Of a stretch of 64,000 nt of DNA, positions 12,290 to 25,370 are shown piece by piece. Both the position numbers and the translations under genes were made by a program. How positions within the stretch are numbered: position 1 is the stretch's first letter; every line of letters starts with the position of its first letter. Origin of the DNA: Odobenus rosmarus divergens. Lineage: Eukaryota; Chordata; Mammalia; Carnivora; Odobenidae. The stretch lies in contig NW_004450276.1 of assembly GCF_000321225.1 (NCBI RefSeq), forward strand, positions 5,674,917 through 5,738,916. The letters are read 5' to 3'. The notes below the pieces were generated by a model. It was not told where the DNA came from and ran no database searches. It saw only the letters and a list, made by a program, of their open reading frames with translations.

Positions 12290-12470
12290 TGATTAACCTG
12301 AACTTCAGACTTGTGTTAGGAAGTGGTTTCAGTAGCTGTGAATATGAATCCTGATTCCACCATCTACTAGGTCACTAAGCAAATTAGTTCTTCAAACTTC
12401 TGTTTGCTCTTGTGTGAAATGGGAGTAATGTTTGCCTCATTGGCCTGTTATGCTAGTATGTATATTTACA
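12290..12470 (-). mobile_element. MIR SINE fragment, antisense
   Basis: Reads like reversed MIR: 'tcctgattccaccatctact', then 'cactaagcaaattag' and 'tgtgaaatgggagtaatg'. Confidence 0.5.
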
Positions 12471-12499
12471 GGGGCCAGTATAGTAACTATACTACATAT

Positions 12500-13300
12500 A
12501 GTGACCAAATACTAGATGCTCCCAGGTGCTATTCCTGCTTCAGTGAGTGGTATCACCACTCCCACTTACTGGTACTTAAGAGTCAACCTTGACTCTTCTT
12601 TCTTATTTATTTTTCAGGTCCTATTAGTTACCAGTCCTATGAACTTTGCTTTTAGAATATCCCTTGACTACTATTACTTTAGTTTAATCTCTATTTTTTC
12701 TCATCAGTATTATTGTAGCAACCCTTCAATAGCTTTCTCAGTCTCTAATAAAGCCCCTCCCCAATTTAGTCTCAGCTTTGTCTTGCTTAAACATCCATCT
12801 GATCACACCAGGCTTCTGTTTACAATCCTTCAGTGGCTTCCTGTTGTCTCTAAATTTTTAATGTTTTGGCTTTCAATGTTCTTGATCTGATTCCTGCTTA
12901 TTTTTTAGCCTCATTTCTTGTGTAAGCTACAGATGGTACTTACACGTTGTTATATTTCTTCCTCAAACCCCCCTTCACCTCAGTTCTACAGCTCCTTTAG
13001 AAATTAGCTTTAAAGGCATCCATCTCTTCCAGTAAGTTTTTTTGACCCTCATCCTCTCACCCCAGGTCTGGGTTAGATACCCCTTTTTATGTGCTCGGAG
13101 CCCCTAAGGATGTCTCTATCATAGCACTCTTCACAGTCTTTTGTAATAGTCTCTTTTTTCCACTAAGCTTCTTGAAGGCAGAGACCACATATCTTGAATG
13201 GCTTTGTATCTCCAAGGCTTAGAATAATGTCTGGCAAACAGTGAGCTCTCAGATGTTTGCGGAATGGATGCATTTGTTGAATGAATAAATTATCTTTTTT
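12500..13300 (+). mobile_element. L2 LINE, sense
   Basis: Successive L2 landmarks are visible: 'ccttcagtggcttcctgttg', 'tcacacc', 'cttgaaggcagagaccaca', 'aatgtctggcaaac', and the end 'tgttgaatgaataaa'. Not coding. Confidence 0.65.
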
Positions 13301-13630
13301 TCTGGAGAAATTGTAAATATAAAAAGGATCTTAGGACCCTCAATTATAGTTGTAAGGCCTTTAAAAATGTCCCAATTCCTTTATTTCCTTGTTTGAAGAT
13401 TATGGGTGATTTTATTTATTATGAATCAATAACATTTATGTTGTTTAGAACAAAGTAAATTGTACTATTAATGTAAATGTTGCCTTCAAGGGTTATGGTT
13501 TCTCAAATTTTTTTAATATTTTTTTTTATTGCAACCCACTTAGGTTCATTTTTTTCTTGCTTTCCTCTTGTTACAGTGTCGAGTTCTTAGGATCTTACTG
13601 TCTCCCACCCTCTGAGGAGCCTTGGTTTAT

Positions 13631-13845
13631 ATCAGGATTTCTCAGCCTCCACACTATTGACACTGTGAGCCAGATAATTCTTAGTTGTGAGGAGCTGTCA
13701 TGTGCATTTTAAGATGTTTAACATCATCCCAGGTTTCTACTGCTGTATGTCAGTAGTGCCCCCTAGTTTTGATGACTAAAAATGTCCTCAGACATTGTCA
13801 CATGTCTCTGTGGAGCAGGATCATCCCTGATTGAGAACTCTGCTG
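13631..13845 (+). mobile_element. MER5A (hAT-Charlie) DNA transposon fossil
   Basis: Nearly complete MER5A-like copy: 'caggatttctcagcctcc' near the start, 'aaaaatgtcctcagacattg' and 'ccctgattgagaac' at the end. It is a non-autonomous element with no transposase. Confidence 0.8.
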
Positions 13846-14780
13846 GTCTATAGATCTTCCCATCTCTCACTTTTAACCTCAAAGAGCTTCTCCTCTGTGG
13901 AGCATATGAGTGTGATCTCCCATCTTTACAAAAAACAACCAACCAACCTACACACTTTTTTTTTTTTTTGGTTACTCCTCTTTCTTCTTCACTTTTATTC
14001 ATCACCTCTGTCCTTCCTCTTCCCATCCACTTTTCAGAGTGAATTATTTCACTCTCTTGTCCCTTTCTTTCTGGCTTGTAGCTCCATGGTGCCTCTGAAA
14101 ATACCTTCAGGCCTTTCCTCGTCTCTCCCTGAGTCCCTGGTGGTGAGTGTTACCGCCACCTAGTGGGCCGCGTTGTCACTGTCTCTTAATCTCCTGTCCC
14201 CCTCCATCCCTACCCTCCTTGCCCACCCTGTCAGCCACAAAGTCTGTTCATTTTACCTTTGGAATAGCTCTAGAATCCACTTACTGGTCTTTGAATCTCA
14301 AGTGTAGTGTAGTGTAACCTGGGTGACCTTTCTGAAACCGTCTCTTCCCATTTCAGACCTTCTTAATCATGAGTTCTGGGGCTGTAGTAGCTGCATTTTG
14401 AAAAGCTTACCAGGTGATTTTTACACAACTCTAATTGCTTCATTCTCCCATTTAAGAAATATTTCTTTGCCTTCAGGAATTCCTAAAACTCTTACTGTTA
14501 CTTTTTACAAGGCACTTCTTGATGTGATCCTAGTCTATTGGCAAAGCCATTTTTGTTACAAAAAATGATTTAGGTTCTTTTAAACAAGTGTTTTGTGATG
14601 AGTCAGTGTTTAGTCATTTAGTTATTGATACATTATTTATGACCGCCAATAAAACTTATCATTGAGGGGAGAGATCAGGAAGAAATGTGGGTCTTCTAAC
14701 TTAATGATTAATATTTATGTGTCTATGACAAATTTGGCGGCTAAGTTATAAAATATTTAAATAATTTTGTTTTCTTGCAG

Positions 14781-14959
14781 GTATTTATAACAGCAATGAT
14801 GTAGCAGTATCCTTTCCAAATGTAGTATCTGGCTCAGGATCTAGTACTCCTGTCTCCAGTTCTCATTTACCTCAGCAGTCTTCTGGGCATTTGCAACAAG
14901 TGGGAGCTCTCTCCCCATCAGCGGCATCATCTGCAGCCCCTGCTGTTGCTACAACTCAG
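14781..14959 (+). CDS. MLLT10: MLLT10 exon W2
   Basis: A 179-nt exon between acceptor tttcttgcag and donor gtaaat. The first two bases finish the Gly codon begun in W1, then 59 codons run to the end: IYNSNDVAVSFPNVVSGSGS and onward through a Ser-rich stretch ending PAVATTQ. The text matches AF10 as I recall it. The region has no folded domain; it is a Ser/Pro/Gln-rich linker between the AF10 N-terminal reader module and the octapeptide-zipper. It ends in phase 0, as required by W3. Confidence 0.95.
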
Positions 14960-15258
14960 GTAAATTATTACAATGCTATAAAGTAACCTATAGGTGGATT
15001 TGTCGTTTTGAAAGTGAGTTTGACTGGAGAAGAAGGAAATCAAATAGGGCTTCCTATAGGAATTTATAAAATACCTCCATCTGTTGTGACATATTAGTGG
15101 AAATAATAGACATTTTTACATGATATTCATGAGAGAGGATAAAGGAATACATTGTCATTAACTGATCTTTTTCAGTTTCTGAGTTTCTGATTTTGTCCTA
15201 ATGTTGTAAACTAGTAATTTGCTGTGAACTTTTATTCTTTTTAAAAAGTAGGACTTAG

Positions 15259-15382
15259 TGGGGTGACTGGTTGGCTCAGTCGGTAGAGCATGTGACTCTT
15301 GATCTCAGGGTTGTGGGTTTGAGCCTCAAGTTGGGTATAGAAATTACTTAAAAATAAAATCTTTAAAAGTAAAAAAGAAGAA
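15259..15382 (+). mobile_element. Old short CAN-SINE, sense
   Basis: Short SINE with a tRNA-Lys-like head (ggctcagtcggtagagcatg, ggtttgagcc) but no CT-rich stretch. Target duplications gtaggacttag lie at 15248-15258 and 15383-15393. It is not a functional tRNA gene because the acceptor stem and 3' half are absent. Confidence 0.9.
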
Positions 15383-15895
15383 GTAGGACTTAGAAAGTAT
15401 GATCCAATTTTGGACTTTTGTGGTTTAAAACATTCCTTTTATAATTTTAAAAATCACAGAAATAATATATTATTATCTGCTGTCTAAATTTTCAAAAACC
15501 GGTATAAGAGAATGATGGGATAAAGAGTGATTGACAAGTACTGTATTGTTTTCCTCCTTGTGGGAGACAAAGAATGTACATAAATACTGTAAATAAGTGA
15601 CTGTGTTGGTGATTGTGCATTTATCCCTTTCCTTTACTTTAGATCTATAAAGTTACTAGTCTTCAGGAATCCTTTCAAAGCAAGAGTCAAATCTGAAAAA
15701 TCATAATCTTGCATTATACAGATAGGACAGTAAGTAGGCAAAGCTGCAAACACACACACATACATACACTTTGCCAAAGGTAATAATTTAAAATTCCTTA
15801 AGTATATATTTTTTTTTTGTTTAGAATTCTTTATAATTTTACTTCAGTTTTATCCAAAGCTCTATTAATAAGCCTCTTAGTGTTTGGAGAAATTT

Positions 15896-16079
15896 TTTAA
15901 GATTTCATTTATTTATTTATTTGAGAGAGAGAGAGAGAGGGAGCATGCAAGCAGGGGGAGGGAGAGAGGCAAACTCCGCACTAAGCACGGAGCCTGTCGC
16001 GGGGCTCGATCTCACTACCCATGAGATCATGACCTGCGCCGAAATCCAGAGTCAGACGCTTAGCCACTCAGGTGCCCCA
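15896..16079 (-). mobile_element. CAN-SINE, antisense
   Basis: Antisense SINE with a (GA)n run at its left part. Target duplications ggagaaattt lie at 15886-15895 and 16080-16089. Confidence 0.93.
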
Positions 16080-18538
16080 GGAGAAATTTATAACAAAGAC
16101 AAATGTCTAATTACAAACAATTAGTTAAGTAGATTGTAAGTTGCTGTAAATTTATGCTTTATGCTATATGTTCATAATTTTCGTTGTACAGGCCTTTAGA
16201 ATATATACACACTTTTTAGTATTTTCTGTAAGCTGTACATCAGAGCGCAGCATTAGTTATTTTTAAAGTATGCAATGGTGCAGGGCAAGCAGGCACCATT
16301 ACAATCAGGTCAGGTATTAGAATAAACAACAGACCGTTCGGCATAGAAAACCAATGGCATGATTAGTGGTATCATGTTTGAAAATGAAAGTTAACTATGT
16401 GGTGAACCTCGCAGCCTGAATAAGGGGAGTTTGACTAATTTCGGAGAGTTTTTTGTAGCTCATTTCACTAGCCTTGGTGAGGTAGCCGGCATACCAGGGG
16501 TGTGGGGTTAGAGAGGGTGAGAGGATAAATCAGAGAACGGTTCTTGTAAGTAGTTTCATCTCTTTTAATTAAATGTAGCCATATGCTGTTGATAGCTTTC
16601 TATCCTTGGACAGAGTCTCACACGAACATTTTCAGTGTGCATTTTTCTTTTCTTTCTTTTTAAAAGTCTGTTTTAATTACTCTCTGGTTAATTCCAGGCT
16701 GAATTAAGCAAAAATCTCATTTCTTCTCCTTCATGATGTTTGTGGTTTTGGGGGTTGGCATTAGGGAGGTAGATGGGGGAAGTGGTGGTAAAGAGAAATT
16801 TATAGCTAGAGGGAAAATTCCACTTAACATATGACTCAACTGAAGAACAAAGAAATCATAGTTGCAAGTACTCCAGGATTCAGTCCAATTAAAATCCTTA
16901 CTGTTTATCCTCTTTCCATGTTTCAGTAAGATGGGTCTCTTACAAATATGATCATCTAGTTAGACTCAAATGCTGCATGCTGAGACAACTGCATCTATGA
17001 TTCTGTCTAGCAGTAAATGCTTTCTGCCTTCAAGCTGAAGCTTATTTAGCCGGGCTTATCTGGTGCTGCTGTAGCAACCATCAGTCTCCAGGCAACTGAG
17101 GCACATTGACCTCTCAGTTGAACTGAGTGCAGAACTACTTCAATTTAGCTGCCTGAGACAATAGTATTGGTATTGAATGTGCAAAATGTGAATTTTCTAG
17201 GCAATGTGTGAGGGAAACGATACAAAAATATTTAGAATAAATTGAATGTTTAGATAGGATTCTTAAAATTGTGATGTACTTGGTAATTGAAACTTCTCTT
17301 CAAAATGACAAGTTTATTTCTGTTTAACTTTCATATAGGCTCTGTTTATTTTCAAATTGCACAAGTCATTGTGTTTAGATAATGAAATGGTAGTCTCTAG
17401 GGTTTCTTTTATAGGTAGTTGATTAGCAATGCTATAAATGGGTTAATTAAAATTATCAATATTTAAAATGTAATTATAGACATCTTGTTACAATTATTAA
17501 GAAAACCATCACACCAGCAAGCAAATATTTAAAAAATATAAATCAGAGAATGGAAATGTTAAATTTGAATAATGTTTTGTCTCCCTTACTTTCCCCCCAA
17601 AAAACTTAATGAAAGTAGTAGTTTTTTGTGACTGGCTTGGTGCCAGCAGGATGAAAATCCAGAGGTCATTCTTGATCTTTCTGGCCTTGGTTTTTTAAGT
17701 AAGATAGACAGGCCTCTTGTTGGACTTATTTGCTGTCTTAAGAATTGTTCCCTGGAAAGTGGTCAGGGAGGTAAGATCAGGAAGAGCTTAATAGAAATTA
17801 AAAACTGAGAACAGAATTGTGCTCTTAATGGGGGGGGGGAAGGAGACACTTGTAAAATTGTAGGAAAAAAATTGATGCTTAGCAGCTCTAATTAGAAAAA
17901 ACCTTGAAAAAATGTTTGATAACTTAGTTTTATGTTCTTAAACCCTTTTATTTGATATATTTTTTTAGAATAATCTTTCACAGATAACAGCAATGTAGTT
18001 AATAGTTTCTTAACATTATTAGAAGAAAGAACTACTGTCCATGTGATTTTTTTTTTTAAATGATGTGCTCTGCCTTTGTGTCATGAGTAGAGGTATAAAT
18101 TAGTTTCTGTAGGTGTATCATTAATTTTTCTTTTTGCCTTTCCAATTCCACTCTGTCTCCTAGTTCTGCATTCATTCTGTTTGTCTTTTGGGAAGATTCA
18201 GGTGCTTTTGTTTGAAGGATGATTCCCTTAATAGAGGAATTTAAAACTGAAAGTAATGAAAAATGGTTGTATTACATTATTTTCTGCATTCTGGGTTTTG
18301 CTTTTGGGCACCGTCTTCATGTAGATAATCTGGTTCCTTGTCTACTCTGTTACTATTATAAAAAATAAATTTAAAAGTAATTTAAATGAAGGAACTTTCA
18401 AGGTTTATGTGATATTTAGTAATTGCAGGTGTTTTAAGTATTTTTAATGTATAGTTAATTTGATGAATAATGTTTTGCACATTTCTGTGAGACTTTTACT
18501 TCAGTCAGCTTTGACTACTTCATCTTCCAATATAAATT

Positions 18539-18540
<2 letters not shown>

Positions 18541-18580
<40 letters not shown>
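18541..18580 (+). repeat. (GT)20 microsatellite
   Basis: Forty uninterrupted bases of GT. Uninterrupted length of 20 units suggests length polymorphism. Confidence 0.98.
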
Positions 18581-18582
<2 letters not shown>

Positions 18583-18799
18583 GGAGTTGTCTTAGATGTA
18601 GTAGTCCTCAATTTCCTTTCAGATAAAGTCTGTACTTCCATTCTATTTGAGAAAATGGTGCAGTTTCCCAGGCAGATAGACCTGACTTCAGAGGATCTCT
18701 GACTTGATTGGTCAGAATGAAAAGTTTCATCTTTTATGTTTTAAATAATTTCATAATGACTTGTAATTTTAAGGACGTTAACATTCTGAGCAAAGTAAG

Positions 18800-18950
18800 T
18801 TTGTATGAGTGCTTTGTAATGTCACTTACTATTGGGTGATCAAGAGGTTAAGTAACTATGTAACATCACATGTCTAGTAAGTAAGTGGTGGAACTAAGTT
18901 TGGAAACAAGGCAGTCTGACTCAAGTCTGGTCTCTGGTTTACTAATCATT
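18800..18950 (+). mobile_element. MIR SINE fragment, sense
   Basis: MIR-like text: 'gaggttaagtaact', 'acatgtctagtaagtaagtg', 'gcagtctgactc'. Confidence 0.5.
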
Positions 18951-20299
18951 ACCATAAAAATGAATTTCCCAATGATGTGTCTGTGTGTCAAGAGGTATCT
19001 CTTTGAAAAACATTGTTAGCAATTTTACTGTGTCCATTTGTGTGACACAGTGCCAAATAGCAGAAATTTGAGTCAGAAATCTTGTTTTCCAGGAGCATTG
19101 CTACTCACTAGTGTGACTGAGCAGATCTTTTTCATTTGTGGGTGTCAGCTTATTGTGTGTGTAAAATCAAGTACTTTAAATACCTGTCCTACCTGCAATG
19201 AGGACCGGTATGTTACGAAGTTCAAATGAGAATAAGTACTTTGTAGACCATAAAGTACTTTGGATTTAATGGTTATTATACTGATGTTGAAATTATTATA
19301 CGACTCTTAGTTTCAGCTGTTACAGAAACAGCCTGTTTACCAGTGAGATAAATTGTACAGAAGCACTTCCCTTACTAAAAATAGTATTAAAATTTTTTCT
19401 GTTAAAATATATAATTCCATGTTAACATAGATAGATGAAATTTAGCCATTTTAGGTTCAGCTGTTGACTGAGGTCTTTGCAGTTTTTAAATTATTTCAAT
19501 AGCTACTTTGGTCCTAGGGGGCTTAATTTTTTCTGCAAAAGATGGGTGATATATTGATTAGGTATTAACCAATTAGGAAACTTGCTTAGGATTGGTTGGT
19601 TATTCTGTACAGTCCTGTTGTCCAATCATGAGTGTTCAGTGATGGTTTAACAACAATTTAATCCCTCCCACTACTTTATAGAAACTCAATTGTGGGGCAT
19701 TTCAGCATTAGCCTAAACAATGGTTTTGAATACGTTAAGCTCCTAACAATTAGGGAGCAGTTTGGGGCATTGAATAATGTGGAATGATGCAATTGAACCT
19801 GACAGCTTTAACAGTCAGCCTACTCATGGGACCTGAAAGTTGTTCACACTTGGTTTCATCTCTCATCACACGCTGAGTATTAAAGCCTTACTGGTGGGAG
19901 CTGACACAGAAATGGGGTCTGTTATCAGAATATGTTTCATAGTGCAAAGTTTGAATTGAGTTGAAGAATATATGAAACTTTGCATTGTTCTCTAATTTTT
20001 CCTGGAAACTTTTCTAGTCAAATTGTGTTTGCAAATTGAAAAAATATATAAATTATCATTAAAATATTTGAATCCCTACATTATATTTGCAGTATTGCTG
20101 TGTTATGATAGCATACATAGATAAAAATATCATTGCATAATGAGACACTATCTAGTTTTTCTCAAGGAAATAGGTTTTAATCTTTGAAATATAGCTGTAT
20201 TAATATCAAAATATAATCGATAAATGATATTCTTTAATGATATTGATGGAAAATATGGAAGTCATAATAGTGTATGAAATAATTTTTAAAATAAGCTAA

Positions 20300-20470
20300 A
20301 ATTTGAATGCTTACCATGTGGCAAGAACTCTTTATAAGCCTTATATACTAGCTCAGTTAATTCTCACAGTATTCTTATGAGGTAGGTGCTATTATTAGTT
20401 CCATTTTTACCCATGGGAATTGAAGACAGAGAGGGTTAGCACCTTGCCCAAGGTGAGAGAGCTTGATTTA
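20300..20470 (+). mobile_element. MIR SINE, sense
   Basis: A well preserved MIR core: 'tgcttaccatgtggcaagaa', 'tatgaggtaggtgctatta', 'gcaccttgcccaaggtgag'. Confidence 0.7.
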
Positions 20471-21610
20471 TGGCAGATACAGTGATGATGAAAAGTTTTT
20501 TCTTCTAAGAATATATATGAAACTGAAAATTTTAAAAGTAATACTCAGTTTAGTGAGTCTGACAAGATTTTGGAAGAATGTATTTTTAAATCATATGCAG
20601 GGTTGGAACGCTTGAAGAAGCAGCTCTACTGTGTTTTAGAGCTTGTTTGACTTCAGTGTTTATTGACAGGTTAATTGTGCATTTAAGAAATGTATGAAGG
20701 TTCATATATCCACCTCTAGATGATGTATTGCTGTGATACTTTACAAAGGTGAAGTTTTTATAGGTTCTGTTCTCTCAAATTTAATTTTTGTTGTTTATTC
20801 TGTATTATTCTGCCTTTACCAACATTAGGGAGAAAAAAAAACCCTAAATGAAAACATACACTTTTAAGTCTGATATTCAAATAACTGAGTGGGCATTAGC
20901 CTGACTTTTTCCTACACAACCAACTCTTCTGGAAGGGGCCAAGTGCCTAGGAATTTGGTAGAGTTACTTTACAACTAGAGTTCTTTTAAAAACTTCTCTA
21001 TGGTCATAAGCAGACATTTGGAATATAGGAGTGAACTGTTATCAACAGGGGAAATCTCAAACTGAAATGTCATTTTAATCTTGTTAATATTTTAATATAG
21101 TCTGTGAATCTACTAAGGAAAGACTAATAAATTTCTTTGAATACTGCCGTGGTAGAGATCTACATATCTTTCTAGATGTTTTAGCATAATAACTTGCTCT
21201 AAATTTGCTTAGGGTTGTTGGACTCAGGCACCTAAACATATTTTTTTTTCAAAGTGGCTTAAATTTACCTCAATAATTGAATAATTATTCAATTTATTCT
21301 TACTCTACTTGCCTTTGGGTCCATCTTGTAAAATAATTATACTTCTCTTAGGCGTTTACCTAAAGTATTAGAGTAAGTGTCATATAACATCTTGAGTGGA
21401 AGTGGTTCCTTTCAATTATTAATTAGAGAAGGGAACAAAAAAGTCTAAGATATATATTAGAAGTTTATTATGGCAATATGAACTTAAAATATTTATAAAA
21501 TATTTTTATCTTGATCTAACCTAACACCTGTTTTCACATGTTGAGTAGATGATACGATTTCAGTGGGACACCATGAAGTCACGTAACCAGTTTGTTTTAT
21601 AATCATTTTT

Positions 21611-21783
21611 TTTTTACAGATTTTATTTTTATTTGAGAGAGAGAGAGTACAGCAGGGAGAGGCAGAGGGACAAGCAGACTCCCCGCTGAGGGAGGAGTTG
21701 ACTCGGGGCTCGATCCCAGGACCCTGAGATCATGACCTGAGCCAAAGGCAGACGCTTGACCAACTGAGCCGCCCACATGCCCC
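21611..21783 (-). mobile_element. CAN-SINE, antisense
   Basis: Antisense SINE flanked by imperfect target duplications (ataatcattttttt / acaatcattttttt) beginning near 21600 and 21785. Somewhat diverged (gccgcccacatgcccc end). Confidence 0.9.
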
Positions 21784-22817
21784 TACAATCATTTTTTTGT
21801 TTTAACTTCTTATTTTAAATTAATTATAGATGTATATAGAAAAGTTGCAAAAGTAGTAGAGTTCACGGAAAGTTTTGGGTCTACAAAATGTCTGACATTA
21901 CGTGTATGCTTTCCTCAGTAAGTCACCGCCCCCCACTCCATTCTCACTTACCCTTCTTCATTGCTACTAAGTAGTTGTAAATCTTTTCACTAAACTGATG
22001 GGGGTTTCTTGGCCCTGAGGTGGCAACAGAGTTATCGTGGGTTCCCAACATTAACCATTCTAAACATCATTTCAGAAGTATTGGCTAAGCAGTGTCAGAC
22101 ATTTGTGGATTCTTTAGTAACTCATGTTACCAATTAAAATGGTATTAATGACTTGAGTTTTAATGTAGAGTGGTTTAGATGTTTTAATACACCACAAAAT
22201 GCTATCTGATAAAATTAATAACTTTTAATCTCTTTCCAAAGTTTATGGTTTCAATAATTGCAATAATTTTTAAAAAACAAACTACCAGATAATTTTTACT
22301 CATTCAGGGAATTTGGGAAATTGGTCATTTAGGATAATGGAGAATATATTCCCATTTTAGGTTTTTATTTTATTACTAATTTTACTTTTGGCTGGCACCT
22401 TTGTAAAATACAGACTTTCCTTTTTTGGAATTATGCTAAAGATGATTTATCTTCTTCTTGATGATAGTCATTATGCAAATCAGTTATTATGCAGTACTGC
22501 TTTCCATTTTGATCTTTTAGTATGGTGGGCTAATGTGTGATAGAATAACTAAGATAATTTGAAGACTACATCAAAAAATGTGAAGCTAATAAAGATAAAT
22601 ATAAAGCCCTTGCAGAAAGAGCCCTTCCTGAAAAAGTGTTTTTCTGAGGAGTAGGATCTTTTGATTCTTATCAAGAGACTACGACAGCTCATAAAAGTGA
22701 TAATTGGAACTAAAAAAGTGGTCCAACTGGTACAATATTAGTTATGTTTCAACCATTATAGATGACTGCATGAAAAAGGGGAGTCAGAAGGCTGAGATAC
22801 AGATGCTAAGGCATTTA

Positions 22818-23015
22818 TTTATTTATTTTTTTAAAGATTTTATTTATTTATTAGAGAGAGAATGAGAGATAGAGAGCACGAGAGGGAAGAGGGTCAGAGG
22901 GAGAAGCAGACTCCCCGCCGAGCAGGGAGCCCGATGCGGGACTCGATCCCGGGACTCCAGGATCATGACCTGAGCTGAAGGCAGTCGCTTAACCAACTGA
23001 GCCACCCAGGCGCCC
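22818..23015 (-). mobile_element. CAN-SINE, antisense
   Basis: Antisense SINE with perfect 17-bp target duplications agatgctaaggcattta at 22801-22817 and 23016-23032. It is of the 'gactccaggatcatgacc' body type. Confidence 0.96.
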
Positions 23016-23562
23016 AGATGCTAAGGCATTTAGATGTCCATGTTCTTTGGGCACCACTCTGGAATATGCTTTCACTCTTGCTCATATTTTTCTCTTTCTT
23101 CTTATACTGTTAGCTGTTGATTCCTGCTGCCAACAAATGTCTCAAGAACTGACTTTTATTCCTCTTTCTAATTAATTTTCTACTTCTAATCTTTTATATG
23201 ATTAGCTGATCTTTTTAGAATTATATCTAGAGTAAGAGCAAATTGGTTCTGCAAAGGGTATTTTTAAGTATATGGTATCTGAGATGTTTACACATGGGAC
23301 TGGTAACATCTGGTCTTTCTGTTTGTCTGTTTGGTAATTTTTCTTACCTTAAGTTATTTTGCAAGTAGCCAAGATTTCCAGGTAGTTGACTTCTGGAGAT
23401 GTAAAAAAATCTTAAGTATATTTCCATTTATGAATTGTATATTTTAGTATGCTGTACTACTAAATACATGGTATCTAGTATGGTCTCGAGGTTAAAATTA
23501 TGCCTTACCTTTTACTGAGGGCTAATGGATTGTTAAACAAGACTTTATAGTACAAACTTACT

Positions 23563-23755
23563 TTTTTTTTTTTAAAGGTTTTATTTATTTGTTTGAGAGA
23601 GAGAGAATGAGAGAGAGAGCACGAGAGGGGGGAGGGATAGAGGGAGAAGCAGACTCAGCAGGGAGCCCGATGTGGGACTTGATCCTGGGACTCCAGGATC
23701 ATGACCCAAGCTGAAGGCAGTTACTTAACCAACTGAGTCACCCAGGCGCCCCAAA
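23563..23755 (-). mobile_element. CAN-SINE, antisense
   Basis: Antisense SINE with perfect 15-bp target duplications tagtacaaacttact at 23548-23562 and 23756-23770. It belongs to the same body type as the copy 0.6 kb upstream but lacks a few bases in the middle (gcagactcagcaggg). Confidence 0.96.
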
Positions 23756-25252
23756 TAGTACAAACTTACTTTCTGAACACATCTTTAAGAAGAGGAAAAA
23801 TGAAACCAAAAATTGACCAATTAAACTTAGACATGAAAGAATGAGCTAGAAAATATACCCTTTGAAACAATGGAAAAACAAGGACAGGATTCTACATCAC
23901 GGAGTGTTTCTGTGAATTGTAAAGTCCAGTTTTCATGCCCAGTAAGTTGGCTAGAGGCCATATATAATGTCAGGGTCTGAGTCTTTCCAGAAACACAGTT
24001 TATTTTCTGTAATATTTTGCTCATTATAACCACTGTGTTGTGTTGGTCTCTTGTGTGCAGTTAGTTGTACATGTTAGTGTGTCCCCCATCTTTTGTTTTT
24101 GCTGTTACTCAGTTTCTTTATATTAGAAGTGTTTCAGTCCTTTGAAATTATTTTCCAGAATTCTGTTCTGAAGTTACTGTACAATGATTTCATTTTTATA
24201 AAGCTTAAGTTGATTTCATTCATGAAAAAGAATATGAAGTCTACTTTAAAAATTTGTGGTTCTGTTAAATTTGAAAAGTATTTCAGGCTAGTAATAGCCG
24301 CCTTTGAGTAACAGTATTTTGTGTACAAGAGATTTGCTCTCAAAATGCCACATTTTAAGGTTATAATATTCTTAGAAAGTGGGAGAAAGTATTCACATCA
24401 AAGAAGGCATTTTTATTACATTGGATTACGCAAGACTTTGGCCAGCCTCCTTAGCTTCATCTGTTTAAGGGTTCATTTTCGCTTGTTTGGCACAAGTCCC
24501 AGTAGAGGCCTTCAGAATTGTGGTTAGCAACATGAATGAATTACAAACTTTGGACCAGCTCTCCAGTTAGTGGAGCTGGCTTCCTGCCAAAAAGACAGTG
24601 CCTTATATGGGGTCAGGGCAAAGCTGTGATTCGTTGAGCTCTGCATTGTATAGAAAACATACTTGTGATGCCTGTTTGCTTTCTTTTAAAATAAAAACAA
24701 AACAAAACAGAAAAAGCAGCAGGCTTCCAAGTCTATCAAAATAGGAAGTAACAGAATAGTGTGCAGGTTTTACTAATGACAGAGTTAAGCAATGGAAATA
24801 TAGCTCTGTATAGTTAAAATAGTAAAAGTAGAAATTGGACCTTTTGACCTCCTTCGCCAGTCTGTGATGTAAGAGACTGAAACATTTGTTAGACATCTGT
24901 TGTCTACCTGCCCTTATTTTGTAAATGGTTTAATAAGATTAAATAATTAGTCATGTGTTCACATGGTTACCATGCCATTGGGTTTTGTTAGTGACTAGCT
25001 ACTCTGAAATTAAAGCAAGTATAACCTTGTGCCAGTCTTTATTTTTTTTTTTAATTTGGAATTATGTGACTTTTCAAAAATTGAAATGTTGGAATGGTAA
25101 AACAAGAAAGAATGAAATTTGCTCTTCAGAAAGTCAGGAATGTTTGCTTATATTTTTAGGTTGGAAAAAATAGTTACTAGGTCTATTAGGAGGAAAAACA
25201 TGAAGATATTTTCAAGTATAATTCATTTATCTTTGTAATTCTTTTCATTTAG

Positions 25253-25370
25253 GCAAATACCCTATCTGGATCTTCTCTTAGTCAGGCACCATCTCATATG
25301 TATGGCAGTAGATTAAATCCAAGTTCATCAATGGCAGCTCTTATAGTTCAGTCTGAAAACAATCAAACAG
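25253..25370 (+). CDS. MLLT10: MLLT10 exon W3
   Basis: A 118-nt exon between acceptor ttttcatttag and donor gtaagt. It opens in phase 0 and reads ANTLSGSSLSQAPSHMYGSR and on to MAALIVQSENNQT; the final G starts the Asp codon completed in W4. The Ser/Asn-rich sequence has no named domain and fits the AF10 linker. Confidence 0.95.

Larger units (their letters stand above)
506..14780 (+). other. MLLT10 intron, 14.3 kb, repeat-rich
   Basis: This intron separates W1 from W2. No coding exon is visible in it. It holds eight or more CAN-SINEs, most of them antisense, several L2 copies, old L1 pieces, an MLT1-like LTR, a MER5A copy and MIR fragments, listed separately. The remaining AT-rich stretches (for example 2,520-3,550, 4,630-5,160, 7,920-8,240, 9,700-10,420, 11,000-11,570) show nothing I can name. 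ORFs here are chance or repeat-derived. Confidence 0.8.
14960..25252 (+). other. MLLT10 intron, 10.3 kb
   Basis: Intron between W2 and W3. Repeats near both ends are listed separately. The core, about 16,100-20,300, is unusually poor in recognisable repeats. Nothing coding is seen: the ORFs are short and lack splice support. Confidence 0.8.

Noticed and set aside
15259..15382. tRNA-like sequence with A and B boxes
   Set aside because: It is the head of a SINE with target duplications; the acceptor stem and 3' half are absent.
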